Source: Metopolophium dirhodum
Lineage: Eukaryota; Arthropoda; Insecta; Hemiptera; Aphididae
Length of the DNA stretch: 64,000 nucleotides
Assembly: GCF_019925205.1 (NCBI RefSeq)
Contig: NC_083567.1
Span: 5,704,001-5,768,000, forward strand
Reading direction: 5' to 3'
Each line of letters begins with the position of its first letter. Position 1 is the stretch's first letter. A program made the position numbers and the translations under genes. Below the pieces are notes generated by a model. It was given only the letters and a program-made list of their open reading frames with translations. It did no database searches and was not told the origin of the DNA. Shown here one piece after another: positions 1 to 12,439 of the stretch.

Positions 1-1534
1 ACAAAATTACAGTTTGAATTGAATGTCTATAAGTTTTGAATTTCTATTAAGTATTGACATTTTTAGATATTTTATGTAAGAAAAACTTGAGAAGAACCTT
101 ATACTTCAAGTGTCTATAATTTTCACAAAAAGAGCAAACACGTTTTTAAATGTTAGTAAGTACTAGGAATTTTTTTAATTTTTCACCTTTGAAGTATGCA
201 AACTAGCTCCAGAAACCACCCTCAATGTTGAAAATTGAAGCCTTTTTACTGCTCCGCATAATATGACAGACACAAAATTAAATATAAAACTCACATCAAT
301 GTAAGACCAATACATTCATCGCTCCGCTCAGATTCTAAGTATGAAATTTCTCTGAATTCAAATAAAATTCTGTCTCGTCCGTATAAACGGTTATTTACAG
401 TATATTATGCGTAGTTTTATATTTCTGCTTAAAATTATTGTGCGTGTGCGCAGTACGCCTGCAGTGTTTCGGAATCAGTAAAAATGTTCTAGTTTTTTAC
501 GACTTTCACTACCAGTTATTGTCATCAGACCGTCCGTTTCCAACGAATAACAAGCACCCTAGGGGACCATATTATACGATTGCCGTCGTTTTGGTTATTC
601 TATGTTTCGTCGAAACTTTTTACAATGAAATCGTTATTCGTTTATCTTGGCAGGATATTCTCTTCATTACTTCTTTAATATTGAAACGTATTATTTCAAT
701 TTTAAGATTTATAAATTTTTTCATACTACATAGTCAGCCACATGTTATTGTACTTAGCCACTACTTACATATTATACGTACGCCAAAGTATTGACCATAA
801 TAAATGTCGTTCAATATTTTTCCGCAGAAAATCTTTTGGTCCATACTCGGGACTAAAAAAATGTTGACCAAAAACAATTTGTTCATGTACAATCAATGAC
901 TATATACTGTAATAATATTACGTTGACATTTTGAATATAAATTATGTTTTCCAAAATGTATTTCTTAGGGTGTCGAAGAAGTTTAATACTAATAGTAACA
1001 GTTTTCCGAATTATTTGTTCGATCCGTTACTGCATGCTGCACTTCGAAAAAACAGTTTATGCAATTGTATAAAAATATGTGTAGATGAAAAGTCGATTTA
1101 GACATTTATTGGTTAGTAAATAATAGTATGATCTATAAAGACTGTTTTTCAGTTGATGAAATTGATTGCACAAATTAACTGCTACCCATATAGATTTTAG
1201 GGGGGGGCATGATGAGAATTTATCTCTTCCTGGTTCTGTTTGAGGGAGCCAAATTATGCTTTTGCCCCTCCCAACATCAGAAAACAAGGTTTGCTGCAGA
1301 GGTGGCACAAGAAAAATGAATGGTTCGCACATATTATCCCTATATATATAATATTCAAATAATTTTTTTTTGTCTGCATTTTTTTAAATTTGCATTCCTA
1401 TATTCACTCCCCCCATAGTATACGTTTGCCGACAGTGTCGCCAATATATACTGCAGTGATACCTACCCTAACTTATATTATATTGGGTATAGTTCTAAAT
1501 AAATGTGTTATTACCTTTGCCGTTGTCGTTTCAG
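1..1534. other. AT-rich non-coding DNA, probably intron
   Basis: No convincing exon is seen here. The region lies directly upstream of a splice acceptor at 1533-1534, so it is probably intron of the phosphatase gene. About 1-380 resembles the body of a dispersed repeat seen again near 8.0, 13.7 and 43.3 kb; the shared features are a run about cell-poor AT sequence and a 'GCTCCG' stretch near 250 and 320. The open frames at 438-794 and 1057-1332 look like chance ORFs, with no recognisable motif and AT-driven composition. Confidence 0.5.
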
Positions 1535-1615
1535 ACTGAGTACAAGTACTGTTATGACCTGGTGTTGCACTACGTGCTGCACTACCTGAACAAGGACCAA
1601 AAGGAGAAGAAATGA
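1535..1615 (+). CDS. Receptor-type protein tyrosine phosphatase, last exon of the phosphatase domain
   Basis: An acceptor with a pyrimidine-rich tract ends in CAG at 1532-1534. The exon then reads 26 codons: TEYKYCYDLVLHYV, LHYLNKD, QKEKK, then TGA at 1613-1615. The pattern T-x-Y-x-[FY]-C-Y followed by an amphipathic helix with further tyrosines is the usual final helix of a classical PTP domain; in two-domain receptor PTPs it closes the second (D2) domain. The rest of the gene lies upstream, outside the window. The exact paralogue (for example the insect Ptp99A or Ptp69D class) cannot be decided from 26 residues, so no symbol is given. Splice phase 0 at the acceptor is assumed because it gives the PTP-like frame. 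The frame continues past the stop (next entry). Confidence 0.7.
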   Translation, partial: TEYKYCYDLVLHYVLHYLNKDQKEKK

Positions 1616-2704
1616 GATTACGAGGTAGAAGCTCAGTGGTACTGTCAGTTCGGTAGGGGCGCGGCACAACCACTGACGCCCGACCAGCCGGGCGACGACG
1701 CCGCGGCGTCCCGGGGCGAAGGCTGGGGCGCGTCTGGGTCCGGCGACGGGCACGGCGCGGCTCCCTCGCCCATACCGTACCCGGGACGGTACGTGGTCGT
1801 CAAGCAGTTCGCGGTCGACCGGCCGGACGCACACCCGCTGCCCGACATGGCGCCGCTGCACTACTACAACCCGTACTACCTGAGGCTGGACCTGAAGACG
1901 CACAGCACGCGACTGCTCCACAGCTCCATTCAGCAGACCAGCGTGGACGCGACGCCCGAACACCACGCGGCCGTCGTTTCCGGTCTGACGGCGGCCGGCG
2001 TGCTGCTCCCGGAACCAGAACCGTTGGCGTCCGCGCCTGCAGTGCCGTCGTTGTTGCAGCGCAGCGATCACCGTAGCTGTTCGATCGCTTCGACCGGCAA
2101 GAAGACTGTCGCGTTCGCCGACACCGTAGACGTCTGCGGCGGCGGCGGCGACGACGATGACGACGACGACGACGACGATATTGTGGACATCAACCACCGG
2201 CTGATTGCGGCCGCGGCCACGAAAACGGCGGCCGCGGTCCGTATACAAGTCTTACCGGCGCCGGTCGTCCGCCCCAGGCCTGCCAACGTGTTGCAAGTGC
2301 ACTCGCAGACGGGTGAGGTGGTCGGCGACTTGCTCATCGAGCGGAAGCGCGACCCGCCGCCGTCTCTGTCACCGCCGTCCACAGCGACGAACACGGCCAC
2401 CCCGTCACCGGTCGACGACGACCCGTCGACCTGTCCGGCCGGCGGCAGTAGCCGGCGCAAGCGACACGAGATGTTCTGCCGACGGCGACAGTCACCCGTG
2501 TACAGCTGCGACGACGGTGCCGGTGAGACGGCCTATGTGGCCGGCTCACCCGCAGCGGACAGTGCGTCGTCGTCTTCGGTGTATGAGAGCTGCGACGACG
2601 ACCTGTCCGCCGTCGTCGTGCTGGGCGCCGAGCTCGGCAGGCCGCCGTTGCGACGGTCAGCTGCAGCGGCCGTTAACGGTTATGCCGGCTGCTGTCCTTC
2701 GTGA
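1616..2704 (+). CDS. In-frame C-terminal extension after TGA, candidate stop-codon readthrough product
   Basis: Directly after the TGA the same frame stays open for 362 codons, to a TGA at 2702-2704. Composition changes sharply from AT-rich flanks to GC-rich sequence with mostly G or C at third codon positions, as expected for coding DNA. The translation looks like a cytoplasmic tail. It has tyrosine-rich stretches (HYYNPYYLRL near 1859-1890), a poly-Asp run (about 2151-2180), basic clusters (SRRKRH near 2449-2466), Pro/Ser-rich linkers and a Cys-containing end. An antisense ORF over 1511-2248 reflects GC content. Insects, Drosophila in particular, are known to use conserved stop readthrough that adds long tails. 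Alternatives are a sequencing error or polymorphism at the TGA, or an unseen alternative splice that bypasses it. The immediate context is AAA-TGA-GAT. Confidence 0.6.
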   Translation, partial: DYEVEAQWYCQFGRGAAQPLTPDQPGDDAAASRGEGWGASGSGDGHGAAPSPIPYPGRYVVVKQFAVDRPDAHPLPDMAPLHYYNPYYLRLDLKTHSTRLLHSSIQQTSVDATPEHHAAVVSGLTAAGVLLPEPEPLASAPAVPSLLQRSDHRSCSIASTGKKTVAFADTVDVCGGGGDDDDDDDDDDIVDINHRLIAAAATKTAAAVRIQVLPAPVVRPRPANVLQVHSQTGEVVGDLLIERKRDPPPSLSPPSTATNTATPSPVDDDPSTCPAGGSSRRKRHEMFCRRRQSPVYSCDDGAGETAYVAGSPAADSASSSSVYESCDDDLSAVVVLGAELGRPPLRRSAAAAVNGYAGCCPS

Positions 2705-4129
2705 TCCACGGTCCGCGTGTGTTAGGTAACCGCCGCCGACTGTATACACCTATGTTAAACATTAAAATCCAATATTGTAACAATATTTTCACCGCCTCTC
2801 GCTCTCACAAACACTTATACACACTCACACTTTTTCTCTCATTCTCTCTCTCTCTCTCTCTCTATCTATCTCACACACACACATACACACACACACACAC
2901 ACACCTAAAACAGGGTACAGAATAAAACAAGGTAAACTCTTCCTCATATTATATTATTATTATTCTGCCGTACACAGTTAGGTAAATTATGCATTCAACG
3001 CGTGAGGCGATCGTGTATCATTATAATACCGTATAAAATATATAATACACAATAAAGGCGTGTTGTTACAATATAATATATTAACTATCATACCGCGGTT
3101 ACGGTTACCACCACCTTGCGCACCCGCTCACCCGTGTCCAGGACAGCCCTATATTATTATAATAATTGTAAATCCATCGTATATCGACTGTGTAATATAT
3201 ATGTTAGCGTTAATGTATGAAATTCCGAAATATTACGGGTACTTCCATAGTTAATGTATTGAATGAATACAAAAATACACACTTTATAGCTAGTTATTCT
3301 ACAATCTACATACTCACTAGATATTTGATAAATTATCAATACCTAACCGTTTAGTTATTGTACCTATTTGAAATTATTATTAAATCTATGAATAAAATAT
3401 TATTATTAATTTTGAAAAATTTTATTCTGATTTGTACTGAATTGTACAACATGGTACAACACTACAACGGCCATTTAATAACAAATATTGTACCTGTGTT
3501 ATCCACTTCAGTCTCGCGGGTTAACATCCCAACGATGACTATAAATCACATATTACCTTAGCGAAAACCCGACTGGTATTCCATATTATATTGTCGACTA
3601 GTAAAACCGTGTAATTTATAATAAATTAACGAGGTGCATATTTAGGAATCTTATATAGAATAAAACTGGTAATTTAATAAAATATAACGTAATACATACA
3701 TTACCGCCAACACATATATAAATCGATAACAGCACCACTGACTATAATAAATATTATAATATTATGTAAGTATATACGTAGTTCATATTGTATATATACT
3801 CACAAAAACGCGTGTATATATAATGTATGCGTAAATAGAGATCGTACTTTTATCCATTAAGAAATTTCGCTGTACATAATATAATATATAAGTGTATCAA
3901 TGTATAATATTATATTATTATTACTATTACTATTATTATTATTATTATTATATATGTTATGTTATTTTATGATGTAGGTATATAATATATTATGTATAAG
4001 GTACGCATTGTATTTAAAAAACGCGTGTCACACGGTGTTCAATTCAAATAATCGGGGTAATTTTTGATGTTGAATTATATAATATTGTATTAAGATTGAA
4101 AATACAGGGTGCGCGTGTTATATTATGCA

Positions 4130-4163
<34 letters not shown>

Positions 4164-5840
4164 TACTATCATCATCGTGACGGTATTAAAAAAAAAAAAT
4201 TTTTGAAAAAATTGTAGAAAGGGTTTGCCGGAACGCATATTAACCATGATTAGACGCATATTACATAGGTTATAGTGTATAGGTATATAAATATATAATA
4301 TTATAATATACTGGTGTTCTAGATAGACACATAAATATGTATAGGTCAGGTGGTATCTTCGAAACGAAATCATATACGTATAATAGAACGCAGTATATTA
4401 AAGTAGAATGACGCTTCTATAATATATGATATAGCATGATATTATGATAACAGACAGTGTATTAGGGTTGTAGATGCTCGAACCATTTTGTTTTCGTCGG
4501 TATATACCTAAGCATAATATTATTACGAACAACAAATCGTAATTCCAATTGCTTGTAGTTACCGCAAATACCAGCCATTGTTAAAGCAGGTAGGTACCTA
4601 CACCTGTTGCAATCCGCAAGTCGTTTGCAGCATGTACGCGTGCATTATCGTCGTCTATGAAAATCGGTTAGGAATTTCATAAGAATTACAAGAATACAGT
4701 ATAATGTATAGGTACAGAAGCGTGCAAATCTCCTCGATAGTGTAATGGGAGTGTGAGGAAAACCTTACCGAAAAATTCGAAATATTTTTACCACGCGTAT
4801 TCCTCCCCTGCAGCGGCGCATATTATCCAAACTTAAATCGCCGGCTGCTGATTTTCCAGCAAACCCCATTTTGGGATGCACACCGTTTATAATTGCTTTT
4901 CCGAGACGAGTGCTGCAAAGTTATAAGGTGTATAATGTGTGTGTGTGTATATATATATATAGCATAAAATTCAAACAGCCCGTTCGGCAAACCCTACGAT
5001 CACGCGTCGGTTAATTTATACAACTTTTGTTCCTCGTAATTAGTTTTAATTCACTTTTATACTAATAATATTATATATTTTTAAATTATTTAATTCCGTA
5101 ATCAAAATATTGTACTGGACCAGTTATGTTATAACGATTTTACACTAGTTATATTATACGATTCGTATTTGTATATGTGTGCATTGTTCTGCAGCCTTTG
5201 AAGTTGCAAACTATTATCTTAGCAACTCTATAAATATACATATTAACTCATCGAAATTGTGTACTGTTTGTTCAATTATTTTGTATCAGTAATAGCATTG
5301 GCTATTACAAGTACCTACCCATCGATACTAGTATACAACCCACCCCACCCCACTGATTTAAATCATCTTCATACATTTCATCGCGATTTAAACTAGAAGA
5401 TTAATTTTTAATAATTTAAAAACGTGTTCAATGCTATTGTCAATTTAGATTTAATTTGGGAAAACACACCAATTAATCTCAAATTATTATACTAATGTAC
5501 ATTTTACTAAATTTATAACGAATACGAATATATAGGTAGTATTAATTTAAAGAAACACGCCTATAGTGTTTTTATTATTTTTCGACATTGCCGACTAGTA
5601 TATAAAAAAGTGCAGCGAACACTATTTTCGTCGCAGCCAATTGAAGTCCTTGGGTGAATAACTAGGGGAGGGTTATAGTATCGTTTTTTTTTCGGTGTGG
5701 ACAATATTCCACGCCATTATTTTGAGCTTGCAGCTCATTATGTCATGCGAGAGGTTCAAAAATAAATTATAAAAGAACTTCGTTTTATTTGACACTCTGC
5801 AACTCCAATTCGGTTTGTGAGGGGGGCTACGGTTAGTACG
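2705..5840. other. 3' flank and AT-rich intergenic DNA with microsatellites
   Basis: After the distal stop the sequence becomes AT-rich with simple repeats: (CT)n and (CA)n at about 2835-2905, (ATT)n near 3925-3960, (TTA)n near 4130-4160, and TG/TA runs near 4935-4965. Some of this is probably 3' UTR of the phosphatase gene. No exon, RNA gene or mobile-element end is recognised. Confidence 0.6.
2921..2926 (+). terminator. Candidate poly(A) signal AATAAA
   Basis: AATAAA lies about 217 bases after the distal stop codon, just downstream of a CA microsatellite. It is the first canonical hexamer after the extension ORF and so a plausible polyadenylation signal for the phosphatase transcript. A second AATAAA occurs near 3052. 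Confidence 0.4.
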
Positions 5841-5859
5841 CGTTTTTGTATGTGAGACA

Positions 5860-5920
5860 GAGATCGTCACAAAGAACCCGGGTGGTCACCCATCTGCAGG
5901 GAGCCTACTCGACCGCTGCA
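5860..5920 (-). repeat. Short segment resembling the 3' half of 5S rRNA
   Basis: Read on the minus strand, this segment contains GATGGGTGACCACCCGGG, which resembles the GATGGGTGACC...TGGGAA part of eukaryotic 5S rRNA (loop E to helix IV). The rest of a 5S gene is not evident, so this is not called as an rRNA gene. It may be a 5S-derived SINE head or a chance match. Confidence 0.25.
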
Positions 5921-6104
5921 CACATTACTACATTAGTGACTGCGTCCAATCACCGCGCTTCACCAGGTCACCATAAAATGAACTCTAATACCAACCACGT
6001 CAAATTTGTATATTATACATGTTTTTATACTTACCAGTTTAAATTCTTGCCAAACGTATTATAATATTATGTAACATTTAACGTACATATTAACAAATTG
6101 TATA

Positions 6105-6975
6105 CAACACTAGCTGATCCCGCTGGCACTTCGTTGCCCGTTAAATGTACCAACTCTGTACGGCTCAAACTTTGTTCAATTCGTTATTTAATATTCGGTG
6201 CATGATGTATGGTGTTCAAAATTCATCTTAACTTTTCTGTTGCCCGGAATAAGAATTCTGATTCACAGCAGTATATTATCAGGTAGGTCGCGGTAGATCG
6301 CGGTAGATCGCGGACCCCGTGCTGTTTGTACGTAAGTGAATGATTTAACTCTAAAGTATCAAAATTGTTCCAAGTTTGTCATTTTTACTTAATTCCACCT
6401 GCGGATTAATATAATCAATTAATACAAAAACCTAACGCAACCGTACTAAAATCCGATGAATAAAAAATAACAAATTTGACACTTTTTAAATTAGCCTATC
6501 TTCTTCCCAGAAGTCTAATCTACACGCAAACATTCATTTTTATCTATACTAATATATACAATTATAGCGTTTGTTTGTATTTTCGGGATAAACTCCGAAA
6601 CTACTGAACCGATTTCGAAAATTCTTTCACCAATACAAAGCCACATTCTTTGTGAGTGTCATAGGCTAATTTAAAAAGGGAAGTGATCACAATCAAAATT
6701 TTTGTTTTTTAATGGTTGCTATGGGTTATATATATATATATAGATAAAAATAATTGTATAGACGTTGTTGTCGTTTTTGGCCATGTCGCCAGGTGTGCAC
6801 TTAAGAGGCCATAACTCCAGAACCACTTATTTTACAGCGTACAAACTTCACAGAGACTATCTACATATCAATCTTTATATGTCCTGAAATTTTTATCAAA
6901 ATCAGTAAGGTGGATCTTGAGTTATAAAATGTATTCAAAATGTACTCTTATTTTTATATATATAGATATAGATTA
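6105..6975 (+). repeat. Dispersed insect repeat, copy 1 (CTAGCTGATCCCG head)
   Basis: The head reads CTAGCTGATCCCGCTGGC, followed by a 'TTCGTTGCC' phrase. The body includes the phrase about two stops downstream 'AACTACTGAACCGATTTCG' near 6598, 'TCTTTCACCAATACAAAGCC' near 6624, and a TATATA-rich tail near 6730 and 6955. A second copy begins near 24072 with CTAGCTGACTCGG and the same 'CGTTGCC' phrase. Partial copies are near 19605 and 22680. This looks like a non-autonomous interspersed element (SINE- or Helitron-like). No coding sequence is seen, and the class is not proven. Confidence 0.5.
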
Positions 6976-7551
6976 CAATAATTAATACAGTAAGAGTACT
7001 ACCGAGTATAGTAAAATATATAAAGGTATATACAGATTAGTATAAATTGAATCATTTGTTGATCATTGCGCCACATCGATTAAATCAAATATTTAAGTAA
7101 CTTAATTGTCATACTTAAAAGGTGATTTTGAAATAATTTAATATACCTAGATACTTGAATATTTTAGAAAATTAAGGTTTCATAAAATAATATAGTAAAA
7201 ATATAATGGAATACGTTATGTTATTTATTATACACAATACTTAAACAGCCTTTTATAAATCATAGAAATAAACAAGGTAGGATCATAATTAAATACAATT
7301 TTTGAACACCATGTATACATTCAAATTATGTATAATATTCTTAAAACGTATCTACTATACAGAGTGTGACGGTATACATGAAAAAATAAAGAAAATTAAA
7401 TATGTCCATTTATGTTCAATTATTACTTAATAATCGCTAGGGATCAAATGTGTACCGGTTATTAGGTATTTTTTAATTGCCCAACTTTTTTAAAAACCCA
7501 ATAGATCTATTAAAAATTTGAAATATACACATAGTATGTATTATAATAATT

Positions 7552-8965
7552 AAAAAAGCGGGTAAATGGATTTCACTCTGCTGTACAGTAGGTTTCAAGT
7601 GGGTCACTGTATGGATGGTATCATATTTGGATTTAATGATATAATATCATTGTATTAGAAAAATGATTCTGAGTGGTGACGGTTTGTCAGTGTGGATATT
7701 TTATATTATATTTATATTGTTATTACTTATTATCAATACGGTAGCCAGTAAGTTGAATAAATATTACAAAAATACAACAAAATAACTAAAATAGTAAAGT
7801 TATTCTTGGTTTTTTAATATGTCATTTCGCCCAAATTTGAACTTAAAATAACTATGAAAATAAACTGTGTTAATGTATTTTTTAGATTTTTTGTTAACAG
7901 AATTAATTACTTCCATGGAACTTTGTTTTAATGTTTTAATCCTTAGTTATAAAAGTTGTACATTTTATACATTTTTAACTACAAAATAATTAATACATTT
8001 TAAATTTGACAAATTTTGTCAAAAATCGAACTTTAAATGCTCATAAAAAAAATTGTGCATATGTATTTTTAATATTTTTAACTGCTATTGTAACATTATA
8101 TCAGGAGCCTTGTATTAAATTTTCACGCTTTTTTACCCAACAAATAAAATTTTATTGATATTTATGATAAAAAAACTAAAAAAATTAAAAACGACAATGT
8201 ATGCAAACAGTTCAAAAAGGGTCGAAATATTTTCAAAATTGTATGGTGTATAGAAAATGAGAATTTAAACATTCAGTCAAATTTTCATGTATCTACAGTT
8301 ATTTGTTTATGAATTACAACAAAATAACGAAATCGCTAAATGATAAATCGAGTGAATATTCAATAATGTAAAATTATGAACTTGAAATGTTCGTAAAAAT
8401 TTAATTTGACTTTCCGGTAGAGATTTTTTCATTGATAAAGGTAGACAAACTTATATTAAATCAAATGTGAAATTGAAATTTTGACAATGTCCATCATAAT
8501 TGCGTACATTATTAAATTATTTTTTATACATTAAAAATGTATATAATGTTCAGTTTTTATAGCTAAGAACTAGAAATTCAAAACAAGGTTAAAATATTTA
8601 TATATAAATTTTACCTATTTAACTATTGCAAATAATAGGTACCTAACAACTAGGCAACGAAAAACAGCGCTATAACGGAAATATTTACACAACACCGCAT
8701 AGTTTTGAATTAAATTTATTTTTATGTTTTTGTTGTAATTAAAAAGTATTAGGTAACCCTAATGAGTTAAAATCTTAATCAAATACTTAAGGTACCTATA
8801 CCTACATTTTATAATATACCTGATATTATAATGTTTAAAATATTTTACATTTTGTAGAGTCTGCGTATGTACATACCTAGTACCTACCTAATATCTTATT
8901 ATTATAGCAAAATAACATTAAAGTACAACATCTAGGACGTTACCCCACTTGCCCGCTTTTTTTTT
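7552..8965. mobile_element. Non-autonomous DNA transposon with terminal inverted repeats (about 1.4 kb)
   Basis: The left end reads AAAAAAGCGGGTAAATGG, followed by CTCTGCTGTACAGTAGG near 7576. The right end reads CCACTTGCCCGCTTTTTT (about 8946-8963), an imperfect inverted match to the left end. The interior has no long ORF. The same family recurs at 30366-33764 with ends reading AGGTGGGCAAGTGG, and its body fragments occur near 10540-10860, 13600-13800 and 42360-43370. The family carries 'CTGTACAGTAG' just inside the termini. The target duplication is not clear because both flanks are AT-rich. Confidence 0.6.
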
Positions 8966-9828
8966 ATTTTGTTTGTGTTTTGATATATTATAATATTAGC
9001 ACTATTATCATTGGCATTTTATAAATCCGGACTCGACAAAAAGAAGAATATGAGTAAAGTTCTAATATTTACTACGATAACCTTATGTGGTCTTAGGATT
9101 TGAATTTTGAAAGGAATTTAGTCTCGTATACATTTTAAACATGATTTAACGAGCCCATGGCTTATGGGCCTTTTGCTGATAAACTATTTAACTAAAAGCG
9201 GTTTTTGAATAAATCTGGCTTATCAAATCTATCCTAAGTGCACCTAAAATTGTACAACTAATTTTAATTACTGCGATCTAAACCTCCGACCTGCAGCCAC
9301 ATCTTAATTGGTTGACGGAATATCACTTCACGCGTGAAACTTAGCACGCTAAGTACCTATTGTGTTGGCAGCTATTTTAAGTCGAGGAAAAATAATTAAA
9401 TTAATTTAAAACATTACTTTACTTCAGACACTACCTATGTACAAATTATTAAATACCAATCTTAAAAAAAGTTAAAAGCTTATTCTTATTGGATACAATC
9501 ATTAAAACAATTTACTGTCGAAATATTACAATATGAATAAACTAATTCTATTCGATTAAACAGTATATTATATAGGCACGATCGTCGTCAACAATAAACA
9601 ATAGTAGCCAACATAGTATAAATGTATAATATCAATTTTATATACGAATAAAGTTTATACCTACGTTATAATAATATAATATTAATAATAAAAATTATAT
9701 TACGTAATTGAAGTAGGTACCTATATACAAATATACAATAGTCATTATGCATGAATATTTTTCAACGTCTCCCTGACCAAAAAAATTGCCACTACTAAGT
9801 CGTTAAGATTTAAATTTATAATCTACGC
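8966..9828. other. AT-rich intergenic DNA
   Basis: No gene, RNA or element end is recognised. The only landmark is the 8-bp target site ATCTACGC at 9821-9828, which belongs to the hAT insertion that follows. Confidence 0.5.
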
Positions 9829-10075
9829 CAGCGATTCTTAACCTTTTGTAGAACACGGACCCCCGATGAAAGATTTTTAGAAATCGCGGACCCCCCTACC
9901 AACTTTTTGTCGAATACCTTTTTTTACAAAACATATATACACATTTATAATTATTATTATTAAACTTAATTTTTAAACTTTAACATCATTAAAAACTAAA
10001 ATTTTAAAAAAAAATTATAATATAAATTATTATATTCTTAATATTCTTAAAACTTAATTTTTATTTACTTAAGTG

Positions 10076-10300
10076 TTAATGTGATGGTTGATGTTGCATT
10101 TCAGTTACGAGTTTCTGAACATCGGGCTCAATACTTGAAAGCCTTAATCGTAGTTCAGATTCTACGTTTTCTATTCGGTTTCGAAACTTATTCTTAATAT
10201 AAACGAGGGCGGAGAAGGTATTTTCACATAAATAATTTGTGGGGAATGGAATCAAAACTTTTAGAGCTTTACTCCATAATTGTGGATAATATACTATATA
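10076..10300 (-). pseudogene. hAT transposase C-terminal fragment (ZBED5/SCAND3-like)
   Basis: The minus strand is open from 10300 to a stop at 10076-10078. It reads YPQLWSKALKVLIPFPTNYL then CENTFSALVYIKNKFRNRI, and ends in MQHQPSH. This is the hAT dimerisation (RNase H-fold C-terminal) block, with the family phrase 'P-T-x-Y-L-C-E-x-x-F-S-A-L'. A stop codon at 10301-10303 closes the upstream frame, and the N-terminal BED finger and DDE core are missing, so it cannot be active. Its position just inside the left end of the element above suggests it is that element's own transposase, in the antisense direction. Confidence 0.75.
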
Positions 10301-11061
10301 TTATACTGTACTTGAGAATTCGGGCGTTTACTCAATAAATAAATAAACAAATAAATATACAACAAATATATAACGACAAATACAAAATTTAAAAAAATTA
10401 AATTAACATATAACATTAGAAAATATATAATTAAAATAATAAGAGCTCTTCTATCTAGATATTATCTAGATACTGCAACGGAAGACTTTTTTCCCGGGAA
10501 TTTTTTCCCGTGGGACTTTTTTTCCGTTTACCCTGCAGTCAGCCTACCTATGATATTACTTAGTATATTTGATGATATTATTGTAAAAGAAGTTATTATT
10601 ATATTATAACCTATTTACGTTAAACCTTGTTTTAAATTTTCAATCCTTAGCTATAAAATTTTTAAATTTTATAAATTGGTGTTTTAGCCTACAAACAAAA
10701 TTTTAAAAATATTAAAACATAGTCACAATTTTACAAGCATTTAAAGTTTGGCTTTTGACAAAATACGTAAAAATTACGAAAATGTGCAAATTATTTTGGG
10801 TTAGAAATTCATAAAATTTGTTTTTTTAAATCTAAGATTTGAAAATGTAATACAAGATTCCTACTAGATTACCTACTTATAAGTCTGTCTATCTTTAATT
10901 AAAAATGTCAACGGGAATGTCAAATTAAAATTTTAATCTGAAGTTTTAATTATTACAATATTGGATATTCACTCAATATTTTTCATGTAGCGATTTTCAT
11001 ATTTTATTGCAATTCAAAAACTAATCTAAAATTAGCTAAATTTGAATGCTTCTCTTTTTAG

Positions 11062-11959
11062 ATACCTAGCTACTGGAACTAATTTCACCGCGCTACATTT
11101 TGAGTTCTTGATGGGTGTGTCAACAATTTCCAGAATAGTTTTGGAAACATGTGATGTTATTTGGAAAATATTGCAACCCATTGAAATGGCAGCACCTAAT
11201 ACTCAAGATTGGCTAGAAATGTCAAATGGATATTTTAAAACATCACAATTTCCTAATTGCGTTGGAGCTGTTGATGGCAAACACATTAGGGTGGAATGTC
11301 CAAAAAATAGTGGGACACTATATTATAACTATAAACAATATTATTCACTTATTCTTATGGCAGTCTGTGATTCAAACTATTGTTTCCGAATAATAGATGT
11401 TGGTTCTTATGGAAAAGAAAGCGACTGCAACATTTTTAAAATATCGTCTTTCGGGAAAAAACTGTATCCAAACCAAATTAATTTTCCTCCAGATAACAAT
11501 TTACCACGTGATGATTTCGGTGAATCTCAACCATTTGTAATTGTGGGTGATGAAGCTTTCGCCCTACATAACAATTTGTTAAGACCGTTTCCTGGTAGGT
11601 CATTAAATGACCAAAGAAGGATATTCAACTACCAGCTATCAAGGGCCCGACAAACAATAGAATGTTCCTTTGGCATTTTATCTCAAAAATGGAGAGTTTT
11701 CCAAACTAGCCTTTTAGTTGATCCTGATATGGCTACTACTATCACAAAAGCATGTTGTGTCTTACATAATTTTATTCGACGTCGGGACGGATATAACATC
11801 GAACACACTCTCAGTTGTCCTTTGGAGTGTATAACTGAAAGAAGAGGAGTGGGAAATTCTTCAACTAGTGCCAAAGATGTGAGGGAGTACTTTGTTAAAT
11901 ATGTTAATGATCCTAGTCACGCTTTAAGCTGGCAGAATAAAGTAATTAGAAAATCTTAG
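11062..11959 (+). CDS. PIF/Harbinger transposase (HARBI1-like), 3' exon
   Basis: An acceptor (TTCTCTTTTTAG, ending at 11061) leads into 298 codons ending with TAG at 11957-11959. The DDE_Tnp_4 signature is present: GAVDGKHIRV (first Asp, about residue 75), IVGDEAFAL (second Asp, about 173) and RQTIECSFG (Glu, about 209), followed by CCVLHNFIRRRD. The frame has no stop or frameshift, so this exon is relatively young or was under recent selection. The upstream exon(s), which would hold the N-terminal helix-turn-helix part, were not found; that place is occupied by another repeat (10540-10860). HARBI1-type elements also need a Myb/MADF partner protein, and none is seen. It is probably a decayed copy of a recently active element. 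Confidence 0.85.
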
Positions 11960-12439
11960 TAACTATTGTTATTTAATGTTTTTTAGTATGTATTTTTTGA
12001 TTACTTATAAGTTATATGTTATAAGGTTATGTGACATATAATAATGAATAGTTTCGTAGCATTTTTATTTTCAATAGGTATTAAGTATTTACATACTTGA
12101 TATTAATCATTATGTATTTAATAATTAATAGTATTTTTTTTATATAATACATCATATTATTATTATTACTATTTACTTTAATTAAAAATATTATTTTATT
12201 ATTATATATTTACGATATTATTTAATAATAATTATTATATTATATTCAATAATATATACAAGATAAAAATATTATTATTATTAAAATGTTTACAAATTTT
12301 CAATTGATAAAAAATAAAAGTTGTAATGGTTAGTCACAATATTATACTAACATAAATATAACATACAACATAAATAAAATGAAAATGTATTTTTCTTTAT
12401 AATAATATTTAAAACAATTTAAAAAAAAAATAATAAGTA

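Noticed and set aside
1511..2248. Minus-strand ORF of 245 codons over the phosphatase extension
   Set aside because: It is rich in Arg/Val runs from a GC-rich antisense frame. The plus frame joins a recognisable PTP exon, so this is a shadow.
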